A stretch of DNA of 64,000 bases. It comes from Prevotella sp. P5-108. GTDB taxonomy: Bacteria; Bacteroidota; Bacteroidia; Bacteroidales; Bacteroidaceae. Below, piece after piece: positions 28,114 to 37,457 of this stretch. The notes beneath the pieces are model-generated. The model did no database searches, was not told where the DNA came from, and saw only the letters and a list, made by a program, of their open reading frames with translations. Numbering within the stretch: position 1 is the first letter of the stretch; each line of letters opens with the position of its first letter. The stretch spans positions 1 through 64,000 of the forward strand of contig NZ_NPJJ01000026.1 in the NCBI RefSeq assembly GCF_002251385.1. The letters are read 5' to 3'. The translations under genes were made by a program, and so were the position numbers.

Positions 28114-31100
28114 ATGAGTAAAAAATGTAGTTTAACATTACTCTTTTTCTTGCTTTTCATGCCTTTGTCTCTTTTGGCACAAGAGATAACGGTCAAGGGA
28201 AAAGTCTCTGAGAAAGGTACTGGCGAACCCTTGCCGGGCGCAAGCGTAGTAGTCCAGAAATCCACAAAGGGTGTTATGACCGACGTTGATGGTGGCTATG
28301 AAATCAAAGTCAAGCCAACCGACAAACTTGTGTTCTCCTACGTAGGTATGGAGGACAAAGTCGTTACCGTGGGAAACCAGACAGTTATCAATGTAGAGCT
28401 TGCCCCCAAGGGTAACGAGCTTGACGAGGTAACGGTCGTAGCCTACGGTAAGCAGAAGAAGGAGAGTATCACCGCGTCTATTACCACGGTCAACGCCAAG
28501 GACCTGCGCGTACCATCGAGCAGCCTTACCCAGTCGTTTGCCGGTAACATCGCTGGTATGATAGCCTACACCCGCTCGGGTGAGCCGGGCCAGGACAACA
28601 CCGACTTCTTCGTTCGTGGCGTCACCACGTTCGGCGAGGGTGGCTCCAACCCTCTTATCTTGATCGACAACATCGAGCTGACCACAACAGACCTTAACCG
28701 TCTGCGTCCCGATGACATCGAGAGTTTCTCTATCCTCAAGGATGCGTCGGCCGCAGCCCTCTACGGAGCCCGCGGTGCCAACGGTGTCATCCTGGTTACC
28801 ACCAAGCGTGGTGAGGAGGGTCCCGCCAAGATTTTCGGACGTATAGAGCACTCTATCTCAAGTCCTACCAAGAAGGTGGAGATAGCCGACCCCGTAACCT
28901 ACATGCAGTGTTACAACGAGGCCCTGCTGTCGCGCAATCCCAGCAACATTGACGACCTCATCTACAGCCAGGACAAGATAGAGAACACGGGCAAGCCTGG
29001 TGCCAACCGCATCATCTACCCTGCCAACGACTGGTACAACATGCTGTTCAAGAACACCGCACAGAGCACCCGTGCCGATGTGTCTATCCGAGGTGGTGGT
29101 AAGGTGGCTACCTATTATATATCGGGAGCCTTCACCCAGGATAGCGGTATCCTGAAGGTGGACCACCGCAACAGCTTCAACAACAACATTGACAGCAAGG
29201 TCTACACCATGCGTGCCAACGTGGATGTCAATGTTACCAAGACCACCAAGGTGGGCCTGCGCCTTACCGGCAACTTTGACGACTACACCGGCCCGATGTC
29301 TTCGGGTAACGAGATGTTTGTCAACGTAATGCACGCCGACCCTGTGCTCTTCCCCGCCTACTATCCCATGGACAATGACCATATAGGCATCAAGCACATC
29401 ATGTTCGGTAACTACGAGACGGGCGGATACATCAACCCATACGCCGAGATGGTTCGCGGCTACAAGGACTACCAGCGCTCCCAGATGATAGCCGCCGTAC
29501 AGCTGGACCAGGATCTGAGTTTCATCACCAAGGGCCTGAAGTTCACCACCCTCTTTAACCTTACGCGCCTTTCTGACTTTACCACCAAGCGTTACTTCAA
29601 ACCTTACTGGTATCAGCTGGGCAGCTACGACTCGTACACAGGCGAGTACCACATTAACCGTATCAATGAGGATGGTACAGACTATCTGACCTATGAAGAA
29701 GGAAAGAAGAACGTGACCAACACCATGTACTGGGAAAGCCGCCTGTACTGGAACCAGCACTTTGACGTTCACTCCCTGGGTGCCCTGTTGGTATTCACCA
29801 CCCGCGAGCAGCGCAATGCCAACGCCGGCAGCCTGCAGCTCTCGCTGCCCTCGCGTAACGTGAGCCTGGCAGGCCGATTGACTTACGGCTATGACGACCG
29901 CTACTTTGCCGAGTTCAACTTCGGTTACAACGGTTCTGAGCGTTTCTCCAAGGAGCACCGCTGGGGTTTCTTCCCCTCAATGAGTTTCGGCTGGATGATG
30001 TCTAACGAGAAGTTCTTCAAGCCATTGGAAAAAATTATCACCAAGCTGAAACTGCGCTACTCTTACGGTCTCGTAGGTAACGACAACATCGGAAAGGCAA
30101 CCAACCGCTTCTTCTATCTCTCTGAGATGAATATGAACTCTGGCTCGGCCGCATCGCACTTCGGCAACAACCTGCAGACCACCTATAACGGCATCACCTT
30201 TAAGCGTTATGCCAACGCAGCCATTACATGGGAACGCTCCAAGAAGCAGAACTTCGGAGTGGAACTCCAGCTGTACAAGGACTTGGACATTATAGCCGAA
30301 TACTACAACGAGAAGCGTACCGATATATATATGAGCCGTGCAGACATTCCGTCGACTATGGGTCTGCAGACCGCTATCAGCGCCAACATCGGCGAGGCCT
30401 CTGCACACGGTGTAGACATCCAGCTCGAATACAAGAAAAACTGGAACAAGGATCTCTGGACATCGGCCCGCGGTAACTTCACTTTTGCCCGCAGCAAGTA
30501 CGAGGTTTACGAGGAGCCCACCTATGCCGAGTCGTATCGCCAGCACAAGGGCTACTCTATCAAGCAGAAATGGGGTTACATAGCCGAGCGTCTGTTCGTA
30601 GACGACGAGGAGGCCGCTAACAGCCCGTCGCAGGCCGGTTTTGGTTCGCAGTACGGCGGTGGTGACATCAAGTACACCGACGTAAACAAAGATGGTATCA
30701 TCAACGAGGCCGATATGGTGCCCATCGGCAACCCCACCTCGCCTGAGTTTATCTACGGCTTCGGTGTGTCGGTAGGCTACAAGGGCTTCGACTGCTCGGT
30801 ATTCTTCCAGGGCCTGGCCAACGAGTCGTTCTGGATCAACGCCAGTGGCTACAGCAAGAACAACACTGGCGGTATGGCTCCATTCTACCAGCACACCCAG
30901 TTGCTCAAGTCTATCGCCGACGACCACTGGAGCGAGGACAACCGCAACCTGTATGCCTTCTGGCCCCGCCTGAGCACCTATCTTAACAACAACAACACGC
31001 CGACCAGTACTTGGTGGATGCGCGACGGCTCGTTCCTGCGCCTGAAGCAGATGGAGTTAGGTTACACCATTCCACGCAATCTCACCAAGAAGTGGCACAT

Positions 31101-31245
31101 GGACAGTCTGCGCTTCTACGTATCGGGTACCAACCTGCTCAACTGGAGCAGCTTCAAGATGTGGGACCCCGAGCAGGGAGCCTCAGCCTTGAACTATCCG
31201 CTGCAGCGTACTATCAATATCGGCTTAAACGTTACCTTCCAATAA
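28114..31245 (+). CDS. SusC-family TonB-linked outer-membrane transporter
   Basis: 1043 residues. Signal peptide to about residue 22 (PLSLLAQ), a carboxypeptidase-regulatory-like beta domain (about 23-100, GKVSEKGTGEPLPGASVVVQ), the TonB-box region (ELDEVTVVAYGKQKKESI), the plug (about 125-235, ending ASAAALYGARGANGVILVTT) and a 22-strand barrel that closes with an aromatic terminus (TINIGLNVTFQ). It takes oligosaccharides or peptides across the outer membrane, powered by TonB-ExbBD, with the next gene's SusD as lid. First of four closely spaced genes (gaps 13, 21 and 30 bp). No glycosidase is encoded in the operon, so the substrate cannot be read from context. Confidence 0.96.
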   Translation: MSKKCSLTLLFFLLFMPLSLLAQEITVKGKVSEKGTGEPLPGASVVVQKSTKGVMTDVDGGYEIKVKPTDKLVFSYVGMEDKVVTVGNQTVINVELAPKGNELDEVTVVAYGKQKKESITASITTVNAKDLRVPSSSLTQSFAGNIAGMIAYTRSGEPGQDNTDFFVRGVTTFGEGGSNPLILIDNIELTTTDLNRLRPDDIESFSILKDASAAALYGARGANGVILVTTKRGEEGPAKIFGRIEHSISSPTKKVEIADPVTYMQCYNEALLSRNPSNIDDLIYSQDKIENTGKPGANRIIYPANDWYNMLFKNTAQSTRADVSIRGGGKVATYYISGAFTQDSGILKVDHRNSFNNNIDSKVYTMRANVDVNVTKTTKVGLRLTGNFDDYTGPMSSGNEMFVNVMHADPVLFPAYYPMDNDHIGIKHIMFGNYETGGYINPYAEMVRGYKDYQRSQMIAAVQLDQDLSFITKGLKFTTLFNLTRLSDFTTKRYFKPYWYQLGSYDSYTGEYHINRINEDGTDYLTYEEGKKNVTNTMYWESRLYWNQHFDVHSLGALLVFTTREQRNANAGSLQLSLPSRNVSLAGRLTYGYDDRYFAEFNFGYNGSERFSKEHRWGFFPSMSFGWMMSNEKFFKPLEKIITKLKLRYSYGLVGNDNIGKATNRFFYLSEMNMNSGSAASHFGNNLQTTYNGITFKRYANAAITWERSKKQNFGVELQLYKDLDIIAEYYNEKRTDIYMSRADIPSTMGLQTAISANIGEASAHGVDIQLEYKKNWNKDLWTSARGNFTFARSKYEVYEEPTYAESYRQHKGYSIKQKWGYIAERLFVDDEEAANSPSQAGFGSQYGGGDIKYTDVNKDGIINEADMVPIGNPTSPEFIYGFGVSVGYKGFDCSVFFQGLANESFWINASGYSKNNTGGMAPFYQHTQLLKSIADDHWSEDNRNLYAFWPRLSTYLNNNNTPTSTWWMRDGSFLRLKQMELGYTIPRNLTKKWHMDSLRFYVSGTNLLNWSSFKMWDPEQGASALNYPLQRTINIGLNVTFQ

Positions 31246-31258
31246 AACAGACCATATT

Positions 31259-33250
31259 ATGTTGAAGATATTTAACAAAATCAAGACTTCGGTACTGATT
31301 GCCGGTGTAGCCCTGATGAGCCTTGCATCGTGCAACGATTACCTTGATGTAGTGCCCGATGGCGGCGACCCCACACTGGACGACGCCTTCAACCTTCGCT
31401 CAACAGCCATCCGTTATCGTGGTACCTGCTATTCATATATGCAGAAAGACGGTTTCGGAAGTGGCGACCCGGCTCTGCTCGGTGGTGACGAGTTGTGGGA
31501 TCTCTATCCCCGTACCACCCAAAAGTACATCGGCCAGACCATGACCATGATAGCCCGTGGTCTGCAGAGCAAGTCCAATGTATATGGCAATGACTGGGAT
31601 CATTACTTTACGGCCATTCGCGACTGCGACAACCTAATAGACAACGTGGACAAAGTGCCTGACATGACCGATGAGGAGAAGGCGCAGTGGAAGGCCGAGG
31701 GACGGTTCCTCAAGGCTTACTACCACTTCTGCCTTATCCGCAAGTGGGGTGCCATCCCTATCACCAAGCACAGTCTGCCCATGGATGCCAGCGTAGAAGA
31801 GGTCCGTGTTTACCGCGACCCCATCGACAGCTGTTTCAACTTTGTCCTGGACGAGATAGACAAGGCCATCCCCTATCTGTCTGAGTCGTTTGACGAGAGT
31901 GAGTATGGCTATGTCACCAAGGCTGCCGCTGCTGCCATGAAGGCCCGTGTGGCCTGCTATGCTGCCAGCCCCCTGTTTAATGGCAACGAGGATCAGAAGA
32001 ACCTCGTTGACAAGCGCGGCGTACAGTTGTTCCCTTCAAAGACCGAGGAGCAGAAGTTGGAGCGTTGGAAATATGCCATGCAGGCTTGTAAGGATGCCAT
32101 CGATGAGTGCGAGAAGGTTAACATCAAGTTGTACACAGGCCAGGACATTACCCTGCGTCTGGGCGACAACGACACGCTGAAGACCGATCTCATTCTGCGT
32201 GGCACACTTTGCCAGCCTTGGAACACAGAACTCATCTGGGGCAACACCCAGCTCTCATGGGGAAGCAGCGAGCGCCAGTATTGGCAGATGCTCGCCACGG
32301 TAGACCTCCAGGCCAAGACACTCGGAATGAGTGGCCCCATCACTGGTTACCGCTGCGTTGGTGTGCCTCTGAAGATAGCCGAGGAGTTCTACACCAAGCA
32401 CGGAGTGCCAATCACGGTTGACAGGGATCGCCAGAACGGCTGGAACGAGCTTGATATTGTACGTGGCGACGAGGCCCACAAATACTATATAGAGAAAGGC
32501 TACGAGACCGTTAAGCTCAACTTCGACCGCGAACCCCGCTTCTATGCCTACTTAGGTTTCGACGGTGGCAAGTGGCTCGGCCAGTTGCCCGAGGCTACCC
32601 TGCAGAAAGCCCCAGGTCAACTCTCGCCCGAGGACATTTTCGATGTAGAGTGCCGCAATGGTAAGTATGCCAACAAGCTCGGTGGCAACCAGGGCCCTGT
32701 AACCGGCTACTTCCCCAAGCGTACCATTCCTTACCAGAACCGTGTATCGGGTAATGCCGGAACGAATGTCTCTACGACTTTCTTCCCCTATCCTATCATC
32801 CGTCTCACTGACCTCTACCTGCTCTACGCCGAGGCCATCAACGAGGTGGAAGGCCCCAATGGTCCTAACAGCGCCGAGATGTTCAAGTGTCTCAACGACA
32901 TCCGTGAGCGTGCCCATATTCCTGACGTGAAGACTGCCTGGGACAGCTACAGCACCAACCCCGGCTACTACAGCACACAGGCCGGTATGCGCGCCATCAT
33001 CCACCAGGACCGTATGAACGAAATGGCATTCGAGAGCCAGCGTTTCTGGGATTTGCGCCGCTGGAAAGAGGCCCCCGCAGAGTATAGCAAGAATATCTAC
33101 GGCTTCAACCTGAACGCCTCGGATCCTACTGAATACTACAAGAAGACCCTCGTGTTCGAGCAGCCTTTCTTGCTCCGCGACTACTTCTGGCCTATCAGCA
33201 CATCGACTATGGAACACAATCCTAATCTTATCCAGAACACAGGTTGGTAA
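31259..33250 (+). CDS. SusD/RagB-family surface glycan-binding lipoprotein
   Basis: 663 residues. Lipoprotein signal with lipobox LASC (Cys at about residue 24). The helical TPR-rich SusD core includes WKAEGRFLKAYYHFCLIRKWGAIP early, and LTDLYLLYAEAINEV and RMNEMAFESQRFWDLRRWKEAP near the C-terminus, the typical RagB/SusD hallmarks. It is somewhat longer than the average of about 550. It forms the lid of the SusC channel directly upstream and captures ligand at the cell surface. Separated from susC by 13 bp. Confidence 0.95.
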   Translation: MLKIFNKIKTSVLIAGVALMSLASCNDYLDVVPDGGDPTLDDAFNLRSTAIRYRGTCYSYMQKDGFGSGDPALLGGDELWDLYPRTTQKYIGQTMTMIARGLQSKSNVYGNDWDHYFTAIRDCDNLIDNVDKVPDMTDEEKAQWKAEGRFLKAYYHFCLIRKWGAIPITKHSLPMDASVEEVRVYRDPIDSCFNFVLDEIDKAIPYLSESFDESEYGYVTKAAAAAMKARVACYAASPLFNGNEDQKNLVDKRGVQLFPSKTEEQKLERWKYAMQACKDAIDECEKVNIKLYTGQDITLRLGDNDTLKTDLILRGTLCQPWNTELIWGNTQLSWGSSERQYWQMLATVDLQAKTLGMSGPITGYRCVGVPLKIAEEFYTKHGVPITVDRDRQNGWNELDIVRGDEAHKYYIEKGYETVKLNFDREPRFYAYLGFDGGKWLGQLPEATLQKAPGQLSPEDIFDVECRNGKYANKLGGNQGPVTGYFPKRTIPYQNRVSGNAGTNVSTTFFPYPIIRLTDLYLLYAEAINEVEGPNGPNSAEMFKCLNDIRERAHIPDVKTAWDSYSTNPGYYSTQAGMRAIIHQDRMNEMAFESQRFWDLRRWKEAPAEYSKNIYGFNLNASDPTEYYKKTLVFEQPFLLRDYFWPISTSTMEHNPNLIQNTGW

Positions 33251-33271
33251 ACTAATAAATAGCATACAATT

Positions 33272-34618
33272 ATGAAAAAGATACTAATATCACTCAGTTT
33301 ATTACTGATGGCTGTCATCACCCTGGTTAGCTGTGGTGACGGCAACAGAATAGACCAGAAAGGCGAAATAGCCATTCCGCAGAAGCCCACCATTGTGGGC
33401 ATCAAATCGGTTCCTGGCGGTGCCGTCATCAAGGTGTCTATCCCTGACGACCCCAACCTCAAGGGCGTGGTAGCAACCTACCAGCGCAACGGGGCAACCG
33501 TAGAGTCACGCATATCGCGCTATCTTGACACACTGGTCGTAGAAGGTTATGCCGACGAGAACGAGCACGACGTGGTAATCCGCTCGTTTAATGCCAACGA
33601 TGACAAGTCAGAGGGACAGACCGTGAAAATAACTCCGCTGGTAGCTCCCGTCAAGACCGCAAAGTTCGAGGCTTTCGAGAGTTTCGGTGGCATCAAAATA
33701 CGTATCACTGATAATCCTACCCTGGCCAAACTGGCCCTCGTAGTACAGTGCGACCAGACCAACCCTGACCAAGACCTGGCCTACGACCAGCGTAAGTGGA
33801 AAGACGTGTCTACCTTCTTCACAGAGAGCAACTCTGTCGTCTTGACCCGCCGTGGCCTGGAAGCAGTTCCTACCGTTTTCGCGTTCCACTTCCGTGATGA
33901 TTTCGGCAATGTTTCTGAGACACAGCTCATCAAACTGACTCCCAAGGAGGAGGTAGCTCTCAACAAGAAACTCTGCAAGCACTATCCTGTAGGCACGTAT
34001 CCTGTGGACCTCAAAAAACTGCAGCCCGGTGCAGACAACTTTGTCAACGATACCGGTGGCGGTGACGTAAAAGCCCTCTTCGACGGTGTGTACAATGGTA
34101 CCGGCAAGTTCTTCCTTGCAGCCAAGGGTAACCCCATTCCCACATGGCTTACCATTGACCTCGGCCAGGAGGCTTCTATCAGCCGTATCGCCACCAAGCC
34201 CCGCTGGGACTACATGCCTTTCCAGAGTGGTAATGTACGCGAGTGGGAGTTCTGGGGTACTGATGTAGACCCACGCCAGGACCTTATAAACAATCCTGCT
34301 AACAAGGACGATGCCGACTACCAGTCTCGTCATGGCTTCAGCCGTGGGTGGTTCATGATTGCCAAGGGCGAGCAGTACAAGCCATCGGGTTATGCTCCTG
34401 ACGGCACCGTAGACGGCTGGACCTCTGAGGACCGCGAGTACTATCTGAACAGCACTGAGTATGAGTGCGACAACACCAACCCGCTCACACCCCGTGCCTT
34501 TGACAAGATACGCTATCTGCGCATCGTGGTGGTTAACACCTTCGAGTCATGGCAGTACAAGCAGACCTCAGGTGGATGGTTCATCGGCGAGGTAAGTCCT
34601 TATGGTCAGATTTATTAA
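33272..34618 (+). CDS. DUF5000/DUF4959-type surface lipoprotein
   Basis: 448 residues. Lipobox LVSC (Cys at about residue 22). The N-terminal part (KPTIVGIKSVPGGAVIKVSIPDDPNLKGVVATYQRNG) looks like the DUF4959 beta-sandwich. A middle domain of the DUF5126 type follows. The C-terminal part (about 270-448) is a discoidin/F5/8C-like fold (TIDLGQEASISRIATKPRWD...VREWEFWGTD) of the DUF5000 kind. This domain order is common for the third gene of SusCD operons, where such proteins sit on the cell surface and probably bind carbohydrate. The exact ligand is unknown. Confidence 0.85.
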   Translation: MKKILISLSLLLMAVITLVSCGDGNRIDQKGEIAIPQKPTIVGIKSVPGGAVIKVSIPDDPNLKGVVATYQRNGATVESRISRYLDTLVVEGYADENEHDVVIRSFNANDDKSEGQTVKITPLVAPVKTAKFEAFESFGGIKIRITDNPTLAKLALVVQCDQTNPDQDLAYDQRKWKDVSTFFTESNSVVLTRRGLEAVPTVFAFHFRDDFGNVSETQLIKLTPKEEVALNKKLCKHYPVGTYPVDLKKLQPGADNFVNDTGGGDVKALFDGVYNGTGKFFLAAKGNPIPTWLTIDLGQEASISRIATKPRWDYMPFQSGNVREWEFWGTDVDPRQDLINNPANKDDADYQSRHGFSRGWFMIAKGEQYKPSGYAPDGTVDGWTSEDREYYLNSTEYECDNTNPLTPRAFDKIRYLRIVVVNTFESWQYKQTSGGWFIGEVSPYGQIY

Positions 34619-34648
34619 AACAGTAATCTTCCTAAATAGCATACGACA

Positions 34649-35824
34649 ATGAAAAGAATATTATATATAACATTGATTGCCGCGCTTATAGGCTCGTTCA
34701 CTTCCTGCAAGGATCAGGACGACATCTACAAGCAGTGGGTAGTACCTGGCGGCAGCGTCTATCCGGAGAAAGCCAATGGCCTTAACGCCAAGTTGGGCTA
34801 TAAGCGTATACAGCTCAGATGGGCTACGCCCAAAGACCCCTCGGTGACCAAGGCTGTCATCACCTGGGACAATGGCGACCAGACCAAGGAACTGAACTAT
34901 GCCGACTATGCCGGGCAGGACAGTATCAGACTGGAAATAGACCAGCTCAAAGAGCAGAGCTATACCTTCAACATCGTCAACTACGACAAGGAGGGCAACC
35001 AGTCTATGCAGTCTGAGAATACCGCTTCGCCTTATGGCGACATCTGGCTCGCAACACACTCAGAACGTACCATTAAGTCGGCTGAGATTCCCAGTGGCAC
35101 CAACGCCAATATAACCCTTGACTTTGGCACCAATGAGATGGTGGCAACCAAGTTCCGCTATCTCAACAACGATGGCGAGTGGGTGGTTACAGACCCTGTG
35201 CCCAGCAATGTAGCCAGCGTGGTGTTAGAAAATGCCAAGGTGGGTACTCGTTATGAGTATGCCTCGGGCTACTGCCCTGTTGCCGGACTGGACACTATCT
35301 GGAACAGTTGGAGCAAGTCGCCCACGCCTATTGCCGGCAAACTTACCCATACCAACTGGTCGGTAGAGGCTCCTGGTTATAGCAATGGCTATCCTCCCGA
35401 ACTGGCTATCGATGGCGTAAATAGTAGCAACTTTGCCAACGGCTGGTGGTGGAACAATGGCACCTATCCCAAGATTTTCCTCGTAGACCTGGGCAATGAG
35501 ACTACTTTCGTTAACAAGATAGTGCTCTACCAGAATACTGGTAATTGGTATAACGGCCGTACACTCTATAACGTAGAACTCTATTGTGGTAACGAGAAGT
35601 TTGACATCAACGCCGGTGCCGACTACGCCAATACGCCTGCTTTCCAGCATGCAGTCTACAAGCATACCACTATGGTGTTCTGGAATGGCTCAGCTTCGGC
35701 AACCTGGAATTTTGGTGAGATGAAGAACTTCCGCTACTTCTGCTTCGTCATAAAGAACAGCCGCCGTAACGGTAGCGCCATCAACGAGATTGATGCCTTT
35801 GGTTATGATAATGCAGCCGAATAG
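34649..35824 (+). CDS. DUF4998-type surface lipoprotein with discoidin-like C-terminus
   Basis: 391 residues. Lipobox FTSC (Cys at about residue 20). The N-terminal half (VYPEKANGLNAKLGYKRIQLRWATPKDPSVTKAVITWDNG) fits DUF4998, a fibronectin-III-like domain. The C-terminal half (about 240-391, PELAIDGVNSSNFANGWWWNN...VDLGNETTFVNKIVLYQNTG) is an F5/8 type C (discoidin-like) carbohydrate-binding fold. Last gene of the SusCD operon, 30 bp after the DUF5000 gene and 37 bp before a strong terminator. Probably a surface glycan-binding protein that works with SusCD. Confidence 0.85.
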   Translation: MKRILYITLIAALIGSFTSCKDQDDIYKQWVVPGGSVYPEKANGLNAKLGYKRIQLRWATPKDPSVTKAVITWDNGDQTKELNYADYAGQDSIRLEIDQLKEQSYTFNIVNYDKEGNQSMQSENTASPYGDIWLATHSERTIKSAEIPSGTNANITLDFGTNEMVATKFRYLNNDGEWVVTDPVPSNVASVVLENAKVGTRYEYASGYCPVAGLDTIWNSWSKSPTPIAGKLTHTNWSVEAPGYSNGYPPELAIDGVNSSNFANGWWWNNGTYPKIFLVDLGNETTFVNKIVLYQNTGNWYNGRTLYNVELYCGNEKFDINAGADYANTPAFQHAVYKHTTMVFWNGSASATWNFGEMKNFRYFCFVIKNSRRNGSAINEIDAFGYDNAAE

Positions 35825-35861
35825 TAGTACTTTTGAAATTTAATTTTAACAATAACTAAAG

Positions 35862-35897
35862 AGTCCCGATGACCATGAACGTCATCGGGACTTTTTT
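35862..35897 (+). terminator. Rho-independent terminator of the SusCD operon
   Basis: A perfect 12-bp stem, AGTCCCGATGAC (35862-35873) with 35881-35892, 7-nt loop, then a T run. Confidence 0.92.
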
Positions 35898-35975
35898 GAT
35901 GGCTGTCGCGCTGTCGATTTATCATTTGTTAGTAATAAATACTGTTAAGATGGCGGTTTTTACGCAGAAATGGAG

Positions 35976-35983
35976 TAATTTTG
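35976..35983 (+). promoter_or_regulatory. Candidate -7 box TAATTTTG for ddh
   Basis: Matches TAnnTTTG, 35 bp before the ATG at 36019, and supports this start over the in-frame ATG at 35869, which lies inside the preceding terminator. Confidence 0.65.
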
Positions 35984-36018
35984 CCATCGCAAACAACAAA
36001 TTTAACATTATACTGACA

Positions 36019-36918
36019 ATGAAAAAGATTAGAGCCGCCGTAGTAGGTTACGGCAATATCGGTCATTACGCCGTGCAGGCCCTCGAAGCCGCCAAGGATT
36101 TCGAGATAGCTGGCATCGTGCGTCGTCAAGGCAACACAGACTGCCCATTGGAACTTACTCCTTACGAGGTAGTAGATGATATCTCCCTGCTCCACGATGT
36201 AGATGTGGCTATTCTCGCCACGCCTACACGTTCTTGCCCCGACTATTCAGCCAAGATAGTGGCTATGGGCATCAATACCGTCGACAGTTTTGATATCCAT
36301 ACCAGCATCCTCGACTATCGCCGCAAGCAGATGGAAAACTGCAAGAAGGCAGGCCGTGTCAGCGTCATCGCTGCCGGATGGGACCCAGGTTCCGACTCCG
36401 TAGTGCGCGTGCTCATGGAGAGCCTTGCCCCCAAGGGACTCAGCTATACTAACTTCGGTCCCGGCATGAGTATGGGTCACTCTGTCTGCGTGCGTAGCAA
36501 GGAGGGTGTGCGCAATGCCCTCTCTGTCACCATTCCCCTCGGCGAAGGCATCCATCGCCGTATGGTCTATGTAGAGCTCGAAGACGGAGCCACCCTCGAG
36601 CAGGTCACCGCTGAGATCAAGGCCGACCCCTATTTCGCCAACGACGAGACCCATGTCTTCGCCGTAGCCTCTGTCGATGATGTGCGCGATATGGGTCATG
36701 GTGTCAACCTCGTGCGCAAGGGTGTGAGCGGCAAGACCCCAAACCAGCGTTTCGAGTTCAATATGAGCATCAATAACCCTGCCCTCACCGCCCAGGTGCT
36801 TGTCAATGTGGCTCGCGCCACTATGCATCTGCAGCCCGGCTGCTACACCATGCCCGAGATACCCGTTATCGACATGCTCGCTGGCGACCGTGAGGAGATT
36901 ATCAGTCATCTGGTATAA
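36019..36918 (+). CDS. ddh: meso-diaminopimelate D-dehydrogenase
   Basis: 299 residues from MKKIRAAVVGYGNIG. The enzyme reductively aminates L-2-amino-6-oxopimelate to meso-diaminopimelate with NADPH, a one-step bypass to the peptidoglycan cross-linker and lysine precursor. The N-terminal Rossmann motif VVGYGNIGHYAVQAL, the sequence STPTRSCPDY-like ATPTRSCPDYSAK, DSFDIHT and the active-site stretch AAGWDPGSDSVVRVLME with GPGMSMGHS are those of the Ddh family. The length is slightly short of the usual 320. An FMN-binding protein gene follows after 27 bp. Confidence 0.93.
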   Translation: MKKIRAAVVGYGNIGHYAVQALEAAKDFEIAGIVRRQGNTDCPLELTPYEVVDDISLLHDVDVAILATPTRSCPDYSAKIVAMGINTVDSFDIHTSILDYRRKQMENCKKAGRVSVIAAGWDPGSDSVVRVLMESLAPKGLSYTNFGPGMSMGHSVCVRSKEGVRNALSVTIPLGEGIHRRMVYVELEDGATLEQVTAEIKADPYFANDETHVFAVASVDDVRDMGHGVNLVRKGVSGKTPNQRFEFNMSINNPALTAQVLVNVARATMHLQPGCYTMPEIPVIDMLAGDREEIISHLV

Positions 36919-36945
36919 GCAGAAAACAACGGAAAACGAATCATA

Positions 36946-37350
36946 ATGAATCGCAAAACTTATCTTATGCTTGCCTCCGTGATGGCGGCAGTGGTAGTGG
37001 CGCTGCTCATCAGTGCGCGTCCTGCCGATGAAATCATGACCCATAAGGGCAACACCACCATCGTCAACACCACCCAGTTGGGTGCGCAGGTGCGTGGCTT
37101 CAAGGGCGCCACTCCCGTGTTGATACACATCGAGAAAAACAAGGTGGTCAAGGTAGAGGCTCTGCCCAACAGAGAGACTCCCAAGTTCTTCGCCCGTGCC
37201 AAGGCTGTGCTCCAGCAGTTTGAGGGCCTTACAGTGGCCAAGGCCCAGAAGGCCGAGGTCGATGGCGTCAGCGGCGCCACCTTCAGTTCCAATGCGCTCA
37301 CCAAGAACGTCAAGCTCGGACTGGAGTATTACAAGAAGAACAAGAAGTAA
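36946..37350 (+). CDS. Exported FMN-binding (RnfG/NqrC-type) domain protein
   Basis: 134 residues. An N-terminal hydrophobic anchor or signal (about 6-24), then one FMN_bind domain. The sequence VDGVSGATFSS holds the flavinylation motif D106-x-x-S109-G110-A111-T112, where the flavin transferase ApbE attaches FMN to the final Thr through a phosphoester bond. Stand-alone proteins of this type carry electrons in the periplasm. No Rnf, Nqr or apbE gene is adjacent. Co-transcription with ddh is likely from the 27-bp gap and shared terminator; a functional link is not evident. Confidence 0.88.
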   Translation: MNRKTYLMLASVMAAVVVALLISARPADEIMTHKGNTTIVNTTQLGAQVRGFKGATPVLIHIEKNKVVKVEALPNRETPKFFARAKAVLQQFEGLTVAKAQKAEVDGVSGATFSSNALTKNVKLGLEYYKKNKK

Positions 37351-37393
37351 CCTGACAGTATCGGCAACGCCCATACCGCCCTATTTCATACAG

Positions 37394-37429
37394 CGTGGCA
37401 AGGATTGAGTTCCCTGCCACGTTTTTTTT
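37394..37429 (+). terminator. Rho-independent terminator after the FMN-binding gene
   Basis: CGTGGCA (37394-37400) pairs with TGCCACG ending at 37421, followed by eight T; 44 bp after the stop codon. Confidence 0.88.
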
Positions 37430-37457
37430 ATTGGTGTGGGGGAGGGAGGTGCATTGT

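Noticed and set aside
28114..37350. Horizontal transfer of the SusCD to ddh region
   Set aside because: The sequence has slightly different codon texture but the promoters and terminators are of the host type and there are no mobility genes or attachment sites, so transfer cannot be supported by eye.
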